A DNA stretch of 47,598 bases from Butyrivibrio sp. M55 (GCF_900116865.1 NZ_FPCD01000023.1:1-47598); one strand, 5' to 3'; counted from the first letter of the stretch, positions 1-6,998 are shown. Made by a program: numbers and translations. Notes: generated by a model from the letters alone, not told the origin.

Positions 1-48
1 TGCTCCTATGTCAATAAATAGTACAAATTAAAATGAGAAGTTTGCCTG

Positions 49-873
49 CTAGGCTGCAGGCAAAGTCATTACTTTCTCATAAAGTTTTTCAAACTCGTTA
101 GGAGACATGTAGTCACAATGGCTGTGAATCCTAACAGTGTTATAGAAGGTTTCTATATACTCAAATACAAGCCTGTATGCATGGCTATAGTTGTAGATTG
201 TGAAGCGGTTGAGCCACTCCCTTTTAATCAAGGAATGGAAGGATTCTATACAGGCGTTATCGTATGGATAACCGCTATGAGAATAGCTGCGCTGCATCTT
301 TTCAGTAGCTTCTCTCCATGCATTTGAAACATACTGGCTACCTCTGTCACTGTGGATTATTAATGGCAGATCAGTGTTACGACAGGCTTTTGCTTTATTT
401 ATAGTTTCAATTACTGTAGATACATCCATTGTGTCTGCAAGAGTCCAGGCGATGATTTTCCTGGCAAATAAGTCCATAACGCAGTTGAGATATGCAAATC
501 CGTCCTGAGTCCATATATATGTGATATCAGTGCACCAGACAGCGTTAGGGCGCTCTGGATTAAACTGTTCGTCGAGAATGTTGTGAAGTTCACTGCTGAA
601 ATCAGAGTCTCTGGTAGTGGTGGTCCAAGGTTTGATCCACTGAGCTTTAATACCCATTTCGCGCATGTATTTACCTACTGTGCGTTCCGAAATGGTCTCA
701 CCAGATTTACGAAGTTCCTGAGTTATCTTTGGCGCTCCGTAGTTCTGTTTAGAATCATCATAGATTTGCTGGATCTGCTTTTTCACAGCCTCTTTTCTTT
801 GCTTGGAAGGAGAGACTTTACGGTTGAGAAAAGCTCTGTATCCAGATCTAGACACGCCTAGAGATTTCAGCAT
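49..873 (-). CDS. IS3-family transposase OrfB (DDE integrase domain)
   Basis: The 274-residue protein carries an N-terminal HTH_21-like segment (about residues 20-75, with the QNYGAPKI signature) and an rve integrase core. The DDE triad is visible as D116 (WCTDITY), D176 (HSDRGSQY) and E210 (NACIESFH), with the second and third acids about 34 residues apart as is usual for IS3. It is probably made mainly as the C-terminal part of an OrfAB fusion through -1 frameshifting, because the frame is open for about 26 codons before the ATG and overlaps orfA. It looks intact. Confidence 0.93.
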   Translation of the reverse strand: MLKSLGVSRSGYRAFLNRKVSPSKQRKEAVKKQIQQIYDDSKQNYGAPKITQELRKSGETISERTVGKYMREMGIKAQWIKPWTTTTRDSDFSSELHNILDEQFNPERPNAVWCTDITYIWTQDGFAYLNCVMDLFARKIIAWTLADTMDVSTVIETINKAKACRNTDLPLIIHSDRGSQYVSNAWREATEKMQRSYSHSGYPYDNACIESFHSLIKREWLNRFTIYNYSHAYRLVFEYIETFYNTVRIHSHCDYMSPNEFEKLYEKVMTLPAA

Positions 874-950
874 TCCGGAAGTAGAGACACGGCGTTTTGT
901 AACTTTAGATGCCTCTACCTTAGCAGTAACTTCCGTGTATATGATTTCCG

Positions 951-1250
951 TTAATCGTTCCCCAGAATGCTGATAGCTTTTTTTAATACTTCAAGCGCAT
1001 CCTGAGTATCTCGTAATTCGCGTTTAAGACGTGCTATTTCTTTGGCTTCGTCTGAAGAGTAGTTACCTGATCCTCTTGTAGGAATGTCACCATCATTGTT
1101 TCTGAACTGGGTTTCCCACCTTGCTAAGGTGCTGGTTCCTATTCCGAGATTCTTGGCACATTCAACCTGAGTGAGATCAGGGTGTTCCTTGCGATAGTTG
1201 ACAGCATCCAACTTGAACTGCTTTGTATGTTGCTTGTTTTTTCTAGGCAT
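951..1250 (-). CDS. IS3-family transposase OrfA (HTH protein)
   Basis: The 99-residue protein starts with a lysine-rich helix and a transposase_8/HTH fold (KQFKLDAVNYR, then ECAKNLGIGTSTLARW as recognition helix), followed by a leucine-zipper-like coiled coil (EIARLKRELRDTQDALEVLKKA) used for multimerisation in the OrfAB transposase. A GAGGAGG-type ribosome site lies just upstream (about 1256-1264 on the minus strand). The A7G slippery run falls on the K-K-A codons near the C-terminus. Confidence 0.92.
   Translation of the reverse strand: MPRKNKQHTKQFKLDAVNYRKEHPDLTQVECAKNLGIGTSTLARWETQFRNNDGDIPTRGSGNYSSDEAKEIARLKRELRDTQDALEVLKKAISILGND
978..984 (-). promoter_or_regulatory. Programmed -1 frameshift site of the IS3 element
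   Basis: Seven consecutive A residues followed by G on the minus strand form A-AAA-AAG across two Lys codons of orfA. A -1 slip here enters the open orfB frame and yields OrfAB. This is the known mechanism in the IS3 family; use of this copy is inferred. Confidence 0.75.
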
Positions 1251-1317
1251 AATGAGTTCCTCCTCTTGTATTATATGATATTTAAGGGATTAACTCATTT
1301 TAAAATGTACTAATTAG

Positions 1318-1647
1318 ATGCTAGCACTACATAGAGTTGATATTGATTATCTTGTTGATCAGATGAAAGGTACAGATTATGCATTTCTTGTAATGCATAA
1401 TCACCCGAGTAATTCTCATTTTTCTGAGAAAGATATAAAAACATTTGTTGATGCAGTAAATATGTCAATACTTATTGTTCTGGGCAATAATGGAGCGATA
1501 TACATATTAGAGAAGACGAGAGATCTTTTGCCAAATGAAATTATATCAGCAAGAAAAACATTACTAGATTGGAAAAAAGATTTTATTAGTTATGACACTG
1601 TGATTGAGCAGATTAAAGCTTTTGGAATCGTACACAGTGAAATATAA
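1318..1647 (+). pseudogene. JAB/RadC-like metalloprotease-fold protein, 5'-truncated by the IS3 element
   Basis: The 109 residues include a JAMM-type zinc motif: H27 and H29 in MHNHPSNSHFS, then D39 in EKDI. This resembles the HNHPSG...D signature of RadC and other JAB-domain proteins. The family usually has about 50-70 residues before this motif, including the catalytic Glu. Here the ORF begins 5 bases after the IS3 right inverted repeat, with a TAG directly in front of the ATG and no ribosome site, so the 5' part has been lost to the insertion. The C-terminal 40 residues are family-unrelated. The following gene starts 12 bp later with its own strong ribosome site, so the two were probably an operon. 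Whether the remnant is translated is doubtful. Confidence 0.65.
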
Positions 1648-1659
1648 AGGAGGTTCGTT

Positions 1660-1944
1660 ATGGTTAATATAGTTGATAAGCCAAAACCTACAAGTTCATA
1701 TAAGTCTCCTCTAAGAATCCCAGATGAACTTAAACAGTTCACAGAACGAAGAGAACAACGCGCAAAAGAACTTGGAATAGCATTGTACGTTTTGGGGACA
1801 GATACTCGAAGTGATGATGAATTTCAGAAATTAGAAGATTATATAATGGAGAATTTTATTGATCTAGATCTAGATGTTCCGGAAGATATTAAAAAGAAAT
1901 ATTTGGAAATGAAGAAGGATAGAGAAAATTCTCATAATAAGTGA
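1660..1944 (+). CDS. Small hypothetical protein, 94 aa
   Basis: I do not recognise this family. A near-perfect AAAGGAGG ribosome site precedes the ATG. The protein is soluble and highly charged. The N-terminus is Pro/Lys-rich (residues 5-25), a central helix is rich in Arg/Glu (FTERREQRAKEL), and the C-terminus is acidic then Lys-rich. No signal peptide or membrane segment is present. It follows the truncated JAB-domain remnant by 12 bp. A partner or regulator role is possible but unsupported. Confidence 0.6.
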   Translation: MVNIVDKPKPTSSYKSPLRIPDELKQFTERREQRAKELGIALYVLGTDTRSDDEFQKLEDYIMENFIDLDLDVPEDIKKKYLEMKKDRENSHNK

Positions 1945-1984
1945 GAACGCCAGACTCCTTTCCATCAATGTTTGCGGGACGCAG

Positions 1985-2048
1985 GAAAGTTCAATCACGG
2001 TCGCCGGCAGTAATGTAAAGAGAAGCATATATTGTGCTCCTCTTTTTT
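1985..2048 (+). other. tRNA-Leu-like 3' end remnant followed by an intrinsic terminator
   Basis: Positions 1985-2009 read like the T-loop and acceptor end of a clostridial tRNA-Leu (GAAAGTTC, then CGGTCGCCGGCA), but the T stem does not pair and there is no full tRNA upstream. A hairpin follows at once: 2018-2027 pairs with 2035-2044 with one mismatch, then six T. A second copy of the same arrangement is at 3768-3820. These could be attachment-site scars or decayed tRNA genes. Confidence 0.4.
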
Positions 2049-2157
2049 ATTTGATATAATAAAGAACATGCGTTCGAAAAAGACGCTTTTTATGATATTT
2101 GTTAGTAAGAAAGACTTAAGTAGCTGAAAAAAATATTATATGGTGAGGAGCATTTTT

Positions 2158-2721
2158 ATGAGTGTATATGAGAATTGTCCAGTATTAGAGAATGATAAGT
2201 ATTTACTTAGGTTTGTGAAAAAGGATGATGCAAGCGATTTGCTAAAGGTATACAGTGATAAGCAGGCCTTGCCATTTTTTAACAGTGATAACTGTGATGG
2301 CGATAATTTTTATTATTCGTCAATAGAGCGTATGGAAAAGGCAATTGACTTTTGGTTAAGTTCTTACGAAACAAAGTGGTTTGTGCGTTGGGCCATAATC
2401 GATAAAGAATCGTCAAAAGCAATTGGCACAATAGAGTTGTTTCATAGAGTGGCAGATGATGATTTTAATGGTGTTGGTGTCCTCAGATTGGATGTGGGAA
2501 GTCATCATGAGAAAGCTGAAATACTAGAAGAAATTCTTTCATTTATTATAAAACCTGCATATGAATTATTTGAGTGCGATACAATCATCACGAAAGCACC
2601 GATTTATGCAGTAGAAAGAATTAAGGCTCTTCAGCAGTTCGGTTTTGAACAATCTGACAGGCTTTTAATTGGAACCAATGATCATTATGCATATAATGGA
2701 TACTGGAGTATAAAGAAATAA
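2158..2721 (+). CDS. GNAT-family N-acetyltransferase
   Basis: The 187-residue protein has the outline of the RimJ/RimL-type GNAT fold. The N-terminus opens with a beta strand and a DDASDLL helix after 'LRFVKKDD'. A central strand follows (WAIIDKESSKAIGTIELFHR, the usual 'I..IG.I.L' strand), and a C-terminal segment IKALQQFGFEQSDRL corresponds to the 'lekl GF' motif. The start at 2158 is chosen because GTGAGGAGC sits 7 bases ahead of it; an in-frame ATG at 2140 has no such site. The acetyl acceptor is unknown. It stands alone between two tRNA-like scars in an accessory region. Confidence 0.75.
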   Translation: MSVYENCPVLENDKYLLRFVKKDDASDLLKVYSDKQALPFFNSDNCDGDNFYYSSIERMEKAIDFWLSSYETKWFVRWAIIDKESSKAIGTIELFHRVADDDFNGVGVLRLDVGSHHEKAEILEEILSFIIKPAYELFECDTIITKAPIYAVERIKALQQFGFEQSDRLLIGTNDHYAYNGYWSIKK

Positions 2722-2773
2722 TTATGTAGATTCATTTTGTCATAGAAGATGTAATTGTGAAATCGTAATGTGT

Positions 2774-2820
2774 CGATATACATATTAGAGCATTTGGAAC
2801 TATCTACAGTGAAATATAAA
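2774..2820 (+). pseudogene. Decayed second copy of the 3' end of the JAB/RadC-like gene
   Basis: Bases 2774-2790 match the sequence around 1496-1512 of the JAB-domain gene, and 2791-2820 match its last 30 bases including the stop (about 1619-1648), with a few substitutions. The intervening ~107 bases are deleted. The following gene (2874) sits at about the same place relative to this scar as the 1660 gene sits to the parent copy, so a gene pair was duplicated and then partly lost. Confidence 0.7.
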
Positions 2821-2873
2821 ATTACTAAAAGAGATTTATCTGTTTTCATTTTAAAGTGCAAAGGAGATAAAAC

Positions 2874-3539
2874 ATGTTAAATGGTTTACTGTTAGGAGTA
2901 GGAAATGTCAATAGTTACAAAACGGCAATACCAATGAATAATGACACTCCAAATTGGACATATATTCCATCAGCAGGAAGATGCAAAAAAACAAAGGAAC
3001 AATTGGTATCTGAAATAAAAGATCTTGCAAATAGAGTAGCGCAAGCTAATAATGGAAAAGAAACAGAACAGTTAAATCGAGAGGTTTTAAAACTTCGAGC
3101 TGATTATCTATCTGATGTTTCTCCTGATAGGAAGGGATTATATCAGCAAGCAGAGAAGGCTATTAAATTTCAGAGCAAAAATACAAAAGGTATAAAGCAT
3201 GGAGTTGGGGAAATGTCATTACTCTATTTTTTAGAGCATGCTGACAAATCTCAAAATTTGTCAGATAAAAGTTTTTCACTTGCAGGTGGAGCTACGCTTA
3301 CATGTCCAATTCTGACAACAGGTGGATACGGAGCAGTTATTGAAAGAGGCGGAGTGAAACTATTGGCAGGAGATGATTACGGATGGGGATATGAAATGAC
3401 TCCTGCGGAATTGAAGGAAAAGGCTGAATTCTATGCTATTTATAATAGTGCTGTAAAAAATGCTCAAAAAGAAATTAAAGAATTGAGAGATTTACCGGAC
3501 TATTTGGAAGACAAGCCTATGTTTGATAGTCTTGCATAA
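2874..3539 (+). CDS. Hypothetical protein, 221 aa
   Basis: I do not recognise the family. An AAAGGAGAT ribosome site precedes the ATG. The N-terminal 40 residues are polar with no signal peptide. Residues about 40-80 form a charged helix, probably a coiled coil (EQLVSEIKDLANRVAQANN, then EQLNREVLKLRADYL). The middle is Gly-rich (SLAGGATLTCPILTTGGYGAV) and the end is again helical and acidic. The protein follows the remnant of a JAB-domain gene, so it may belong to the same accessory module. A phage- or conjugation-related role is possible but not shown. Confidence 0.6.
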   Translation: MLNGLLLGVGNVNSYKTAIPMNNDTPNWTYIPSAGRCKKTKEQLVSEIKDLANRVAQANNGKETEQLNREVLKLRADYLSDVSPDRKGLYQQAEKAIKFQSKNTKGIKHGVGEMSLLYFLEHADKSQNLSDKSFSLAGGATLTCPILTTGGYGAVIERGGVKLLAGDDYGWGYEMTPAELKEKAEFYAIYNSAVKNAQKEIKELRDLPDYLEDKPMFDSLA

Positions 3540-3592
3540 CTAAATAATGTAGTTGCCTTTATATTACCAAGCTATTTTAATAAAATAGTTAA

Positions 3593-3628
3593 TCAAAAGA
3601 GATTCTGAATTACACAGGGTCTCTTTTT
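3593..3628 (+). terminator. Intrinsic terminator after the 221-aa hypothetical gene
   Basis: AAAAGAGA pairs with TCTCTTTT around a loop of about 15 bases and runs into a T-rich tail. It lies 50 bases after the stop. Confidence 0.55.
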
Positions 3629-3722
3629 CATTTAGATAAAATGAAATAATAGGGGTGATTATTCATTTTTTTGCATAACACTACCAATTAGAAAGAGTTC
3701 CATAAAGAGTTCCATTAAAAAT

Positions 3723-3792
3723 GGCGTGGCGGCGAAGCTCCTTTCTTTGTGGCTTTACGAGATGAATGAAAGTTCGATCCCGGTCGCCGGCA
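3723..3792 (+). pseudogene. Degenerate tRNA-Leu-like sequence
   Basis: The 5' end (GGCGTGGCGG, 3723-3732) resembles the start of a clostridial tRNA-Leu and the 3' end (TTCGATCCCGGTCGCCGGCA) resembles its T-loop, T-stem and acceptor strand. The anticodon and variable region are shortened, and the T stem cannot pair, so it is not a functional tRNA. A shared 3' end at 1985-2009 makes an integration scar plausible. This is a visual call only. Confidence 0.4.
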
Positions 3793-3798
3793 TTAGAG

Positions 3799-3820
3799 AG
3801 AAGCAGAGATGCTTCTTTTT
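3799..3820 (+). terminator. Intrinsic terminator after the tRNA-like sequence
   Basis: A perfect 7-bp stem AGAAGCA/TGCTTCT with a GAGA loop is followed by TTTT. Its position just after the acceptor-like end is what a real tRNA terminator would have. Confidence 0.7.
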
Positions 3821-4098
3821 GTTGTTATAATAAAATAATTATATGGAAAGTTATTAAAGGAAATAGCAAATCGGCGAGTACACATACAAGTGTAATGTAA
3901 CCGGAGATATTCGTTGGTTTCAAGGGTATGAGGAAATCTATTGTATAATATAAGAGTTTATGAATGCTTTTTTCATGGTGGCATAATGAAGGCTTGAGAT
4001 GCATCAGGATATGATTAGTCCAGTGATATATATACCCTCTTTAATGGATGAACCGGTAAAGAGGGTACATATATTCTGAAGACACTTATTTTTTTGAG
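3821..4098. other. Non-coding stretch with an 11-bp inverted repeat
   Basis: No convincing ORF lies here. At 4033-4043/4057-4067 there is a perfect 11-bp inverted repeat (TACCCTCTTTA arms, 13-base loop), extendable by AT-rich bases on both sides. It lies just past the 3' end of the minus-strand hydrolase, but no T tract follows on that strand. Confidence 0.55.
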
Positions 4099-5064
4099 TT
4101 ATTTTAGACTATCAATATGGTCTTTTATGATTTTTGCGCATTCTTCTGTACGATCCATGTATATTGCATGTTTACCATATAAAGGAACAAGCTCACAATT
4201 TCCAATTTTTTCTTCATATGGAATCCATTCTTTTTCTTTTTTTTCAGGGTTTTCATCGAAGGCATTTATAGCATCAATATATATTTTTGGAATATCGTTT
4301 GGCTTCAAATTATCTATAACATTTTTTGCATTTTGGTATATTAAATTTGATTCAGACATAATTGCATGAGTGCCGGTTGTTTTTGAAAACATATAGACAT
4401 TCATATCAAGTTCTTTATTGGTCATACTATCAATATCAGCAAGAGCTCCATATACTGATTTCATAAAAATTGATTCAAGACCAACTTTTTCTGCTACATA
4501 AAATATGAGTGATCGATTATTTGAATGGTTTCCTCTTTCTTCGTCAACATAAAGCGTTCCGTCCATAATTATTACACTTTCAATCTCATCTGGATATTTG
4601 TTCTGCCAATAAGAGACATAAAGTCCACTGATTGAGTGGGCAAGCAAAATATAAGGACCTTCTTCTCCCATATTTTTGAGAACCGTTCTATAATCTTCCA
4701 CGATCTGTTCTACGGTACGATCAGTTTTTGTGTCCTCACTGAATCCATAGCCGGCTCTGTCTATAAAGATAAGCTGGTTATCCTCTTCGATACTTTTTGT
4801 CATTTTTCTCCAGGAAAAATTCATGGTACCGTCATACAATCCCGAACAGCATACTATTTTGTGCTTACCGTTTTCGTTTCCAACTTTTAATGTGTTTAGT
4901 TTATAGTCTCCTGCGGATACCAAATTACAATATCCGTTTTTTTTCAACTGGTTCATTATGTTATGAACTTTAAACCTGTAGTGAATAGATGTGAGCGATA
5001 AAAGAACAATCACGACTCCAAGAAGTATTGCAAGAACTTTACCTATCATTTTTAATATTTTCAT
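4099..5064 (-). CDS. Alpha/beta-fold hydrolase with N-terminal membrane anchor
   Basis: The 321-residue protein has one hydrophobic anchor (residues about 7-26) and then an alpha/beta hydrolase domain outside the membrane. The nucleophile elbow is AHSISG (Ser144). An upstream oxyanion segment 'CCSGLYDGT' (about 72-80), a 'FIDRAGYGFS' loop (100-109) and a late His299 (YGKHAIYMD) fit the usual order. The acid is probably among the Asp residues near 264-270. A GGAG ribosome site precedes the ATG. The gene is monocistronic and its start region carries a three-half-site operator (5110-5143), so it is probably repressed until a signal arrives. The substrate is unknown. Confidence 0.8.
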   Translation of the reverse strand: MKILKMIGKVLAILLGVVIVLLSLTSIHYRFKVHNIMNQLKKNGYCNLVSAGDYKLNTLKVGNENGKHKIVCCSGLYDGTMNFSWRKMTKSIEEDNQLIFIDRAGYGFSEDTKTDRTVEQIVEDYRTVLKNMGEEGPYILLAHSISGLYVSYWQNKYPDEIESVIIMDGTLYVDEERGNHSNNRSLIFYVAEKVGLESIFMKSVYGALADIDSMTNKELDMNVYMFSKTTGTHAIMSESNLIYQNAKNVIDNLKPNDIPKIYIDAINAFDENPEKKEKEWIPYEEKIGNCELVPLYGKHAIYMDRTEECAKIIKDHIDSLK

Positions 5065-5109
5065 GATTTTTTCTCCATTCCTTTACTATATCTGTCATAC
5101 TATGTGTGT

Positions 5110-5143
5110 CGTAGTACTATATCTATCGTAGTATATTACTACG
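5110..5143. promoter_or_regulatory. Operator array of CGTAGTA half-sites
   Basis: CGTAGTA occurs at 5110-5116 and 5127-5133, and its inverse TACTACG at 5137-5143. The last two form a palindrome with a 3-base centre. The half-sites are close to the TACTACA/TGTAGTA half-sites known for BlaI/MecI-type repressors. The array lies 45-80 bases upstream of the hydrolase start codon. No repressor gene is present in the window. Confidence 0.6.
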
Positions 5144-5149
5144 GTATAT

Positions 5150-5404
5150 ATGGTATGTCAATACTTTGTACTTGAAGCTGGAAAAGCTTTTGTAAAAAAG
5201 AAGGGTAAGTTAACTGAAAAAGATCTTAAAGCGGAGAATAATTTGCCGACGTCAAAATTTGCAAAAGATATTCCTAAGTTTAAAGATCTGACTAAGAATG
5301 GATTGCCATCTATGAGTTCGATAATGAAATTTTATGAAAATTGGAAAGAGCCATTTTTTATTTATAAAAAAATATATGATGAAGCAAATCGAAATAAGCA
5401 TTAA
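5150..5404 (+). pseudogene. Short Lys-rich ORF, probably the 3' remnant of a lost gene
   Basis: The 84-codon frame (Lys-rich, ending DEANRNKH) has no ribosome binding site at its first ATG, which lies directly next to the operator array. I do not recognise the protein. Coding-like composition without start signals suggests that only the tail of an older gene remains, now fused to the control region of the divergent hydrolase. Confidence 0.35.
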
Positions 5405-5447
5405 TTTTGCGATTATTCGCAAATGGTGAGATGGAAGTGCGGATATA

Positions 5448-5476
5448 ATGACAAAAATATACGATAATGATATAAT
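5448..5476 (+). promoter_or_regulatory. Promoter of the dlt-like operon
   Basis: A -35 box ATGACA (5448-5453), a 17-base spacer and a perfect -10 TATAAT (5471-5476) are visible. Transcription would start near 5483, at the foot of the hairpin at 5485-5511. Confidence 0.75.
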
Positions 5477-5484
5477 GTTTTGAG

Positions 5485-5519
5485 CGCCAAGGATAGGGAC
5501 TATGCTTGGCGATTTTTTT
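5485..5519 (+). terminator. Terminator-like hairpin at the operon's +1 (possible attenuator)
   Basis: CGCCAAG (5485-5491) pairs with CTTGGCG (5505-5511) around a 13-base loop, followed by A and seven T. It begins about two bases after the predicted start of transcription, so it lies in the leader of the 5569 operon rather than behind a gene. It could also end transcription of whatever precedes it. Confidence 0.7.
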
Positions 5520-5568
5520 AGTAGGATGTTGAATTTGCGACACTCTTAAAGTGTTTTAAGGAGTTAAA

Positions 5569-6735
5569 TTGACACATAATAATGAGTTAAAAACACCATA
5601 TTATTGTTTTGATGCAAGTATATTGCACAGGCACATTGCTGAGATGAAGGCAATAAGGGATAAATACTCGAGTGATGATCTGAGTTTTTGTTATGCTATT
5701 AAAGCGAATTCCTTTCTTGTTCCGTATATAGATAAAGATGTAGATTATTTTGAAGTTTGCTCTTGGGGCGAGTTGAAAATATGCAGGCAGTACGGCGTTA
5801 ATCCGGAAAAAATTATTTTGTCCGGTGTCAATAAAGAACCGGGGATGATAGCAGATGCTCTTGAATACGGAGTAAGATTTTTTACTGCTGAATCAGTTAA
5901 TCAATATAATGAGATTGTGAAGCAGGTCGAAGAGACAAATACCAACATTCAACTGCTTCCAAGGTTATCCAATGGGGCACAATTTGGAATGGATAAGCGT
6001 TGTATTGAGGAAATCATAAGCGATAGTTCCAAACGTGCGGGTGTTAAGATTATCGGCATCCACTATTTTACAGGTACACAGAAAAAGAAGTTCAGTAAGA
6101 TTGAGTCTGAGCTTAAGTTGTTAGAAGAGTTTTTTTCCGAATTAAAGAGCAAATATGGGTTTGAGCCGGAATTGCTTGAGTACGGACCGGGACTTGGAGT
6201 GCCCTATTTTATCGGGGATGATTTTGATAACTATTATTCTGTGTATGAAGAGATGGTAAGCTACATTGCTTCTGCAAAATACAGTTATCATGTAAACCTT
6301 GAAATGGGAAGATTTTTTGCTGCATCATGTGGTGAATACGTTACATCTGTTGCTGATGTAAAAGGTACACCTGATGCACCGATTCTTATACTTGACGGTG
6401 GTAGAAATCATATAAGCTATTACGGACAGAATATGGTAATGAAAACTCCTGTGATAGAGTCAGAGTGTAAGGGTGAAAATGACGAGGTTCCTTGCGACCT
6501 TTATGGATCTTTATGTTCATTTAACGATATGATTGCCAGAGCGGTTATGGTACCAAGCCCAAAGATTGGAGACAGGCTTATTTTTAAGAATATAGGCGCA
6601 TATTCAATCACAGAGGGTATATATCTTTTCTTAAGCAGAGATCTTCCGGCGGTGTATGCTAAGGAAGAAGACGGACAATGCAAGATGCTCAGAAACGATA
6701 ATCCGACTTATGAAACGAATTGCCTGAGTAAATAG
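5569..6735 (+). CDS. Fold-type III PLP-dependent decarboxylase (DAP/ornithine decarboxylase family)
   Basis: The 388-residue protein has the alanine-racemase-like barrel followed by the C-terminal beta domain of the Orn/Lys/Arg/DAP decarboxylase group. Lys45 in YAIKAN is the PLP lysine. Other family marks are HYFTGTQ (HxGS-type loop), a glycine-rich GPGLGVP, and EMGRFFAA in place of the usual EPGR. The active-site Cys motif reads GSLCSFND, where DAP decarboxylase has CESxD and ornithine decarboxylase has CDGxD, so substrate specificity should differ from both. The start is TTG at 5569, set by AAGGAG five bases earlier. It leads an operon with a carrier protein, an adenylating ligase, an MBOAT and a DltD-like protein. 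Decarboxylating a carrier-bound aminoacyl group, as BtrK does, is a plausible role (inference). Confidence 0.85.
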   Translation: MTHNNELKTPYYCFDASILHRHIAEMKAIRDKYSSDDLSFCYAIKANSFLVPYIDKDVDYFEVCSWGELKICRQYGVNPEKIILSGVNKEPGMIADALEYGVRFFTAESVNQYNEIVKQVEETNTNIQLLPRLSNGAQFGMDKRCIEEIISDSSKRAGVKIIGIHYFTGTQKKKFSKIESELKLLEEFFSELKSKYGFEPELLEYGPGLGVPYFIGDDFDNYYSVYEEMVSYIASAKYSYHVNLEMGRFFAASCGEYVTSVADVKGTPDAPILILDGGRNHISYYGQNMVMKTPVIESECKGENDEVPCDLYGSLCSFNDMIARAVMVPSPKIGDRLIFKNIGAYSITEGIYLFLSRDLPAVYAKEEDGQCKMLRNDNPTYETNCLSK

Positions 6736-6768
6736 TATATAAAATGTAATACGAGGAGAAATTTGAAG

Positions 6769-6993
6769 ATGGATGAATTAATGGAAATATTAAAAGGCGC
6801 AAGACCTGATGTTGATTTTGAAAATGAAGAAGCACTTATTGATGACGGAATACTTGTTTCGTTTGATATCATTTATATTGTAAATGCCATAAACGAAGCA
6901 TTTGATATTGAGGTAAATGTATCTCAGTTAAAGCCTGAGAATTTCAACAGTGCGAAAGCAATGTGGGAAATGATCCAGAATATGCAGGAATAA
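6769..6993 (+). CDS. Acyl/aminoacyl carrier protein (DltC-like)
   Basis: This is a 74-residue four-helix carrier protein. The phosphopantetheine attachment site is most likely Ser31 in DDGILVSFDII. The residue before it is Val, where most carrier proteins have Asp (DSL or DSM). The PENFNS segment before the last helix is typical of DltC-like carriers. GAGGAG at 6753-6758 is 10 bases from the ATG at 6769 and 4 bases from an in-frame TTG at 6763, so either could be the start. The following ligase gene starts 5 bases after its stop. It should receive an aminoacyl group from the ligase and pass it to the MBOAT side. Confidence 0.85.
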   Translation: MDELMEILKGARPDVDFENEEALIDDGILVSFDIIYIVNAINEAFDIEVNVSQLKPENFNSAKAMWEMIQNMQE

Positions 6994-6998
6994 TATGT

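Larger units (their letters stand above)
19..1312 (-). mobile_element. IS3-family insertion sequence (IS150-like), complete
   Basis: Imperfect terminal inverted repeats of 20 bp (17 matches) lie at 19-38 and 1293-1312 and enclose an orfA/orfB pair read on the minus strand. The orfB frame is -1 relative to orfA and stays open upstream of its first ATG. A run of seven A then G (minus strand, 978-984) near the end of orfA is the classical A-AAA-AAG slippery site for making an OrfAB fusion transposase. No clear target duplication is visible with only 18 bases of left flank. The element abuts the truncated JAB/RadC-like gene starting at 1318. Confidence 0.9.

Noticed and set aside
1985..2048. tmRNA 3' end or intact tRNA gene.
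   Set aside because: No paired T stem, no anticodon arm and no tmRNA tag reading frame are seen; only the acceptor-like end is present.
4033..4067. Strong hairpin as terminator of the alpha/beta hydrolase.
   Set aside because: No T tract follows on the minus strand. It is kept as an inverted repeat of unknown role.
4094..4369. A 91-codon plus-strand ORF opposite the hydrolase.
   Set aside because: It is a shadow of the minus-strand gene, with no ribosome site and low-complexity Phe/Ser/Ile composition.
5569..6735. Naming the decarboxylase lysA or speA/speC.
   Set aside because: The active-site motif CSFND matches neither family, and the operon context is not lysine or polyamine synthesis.
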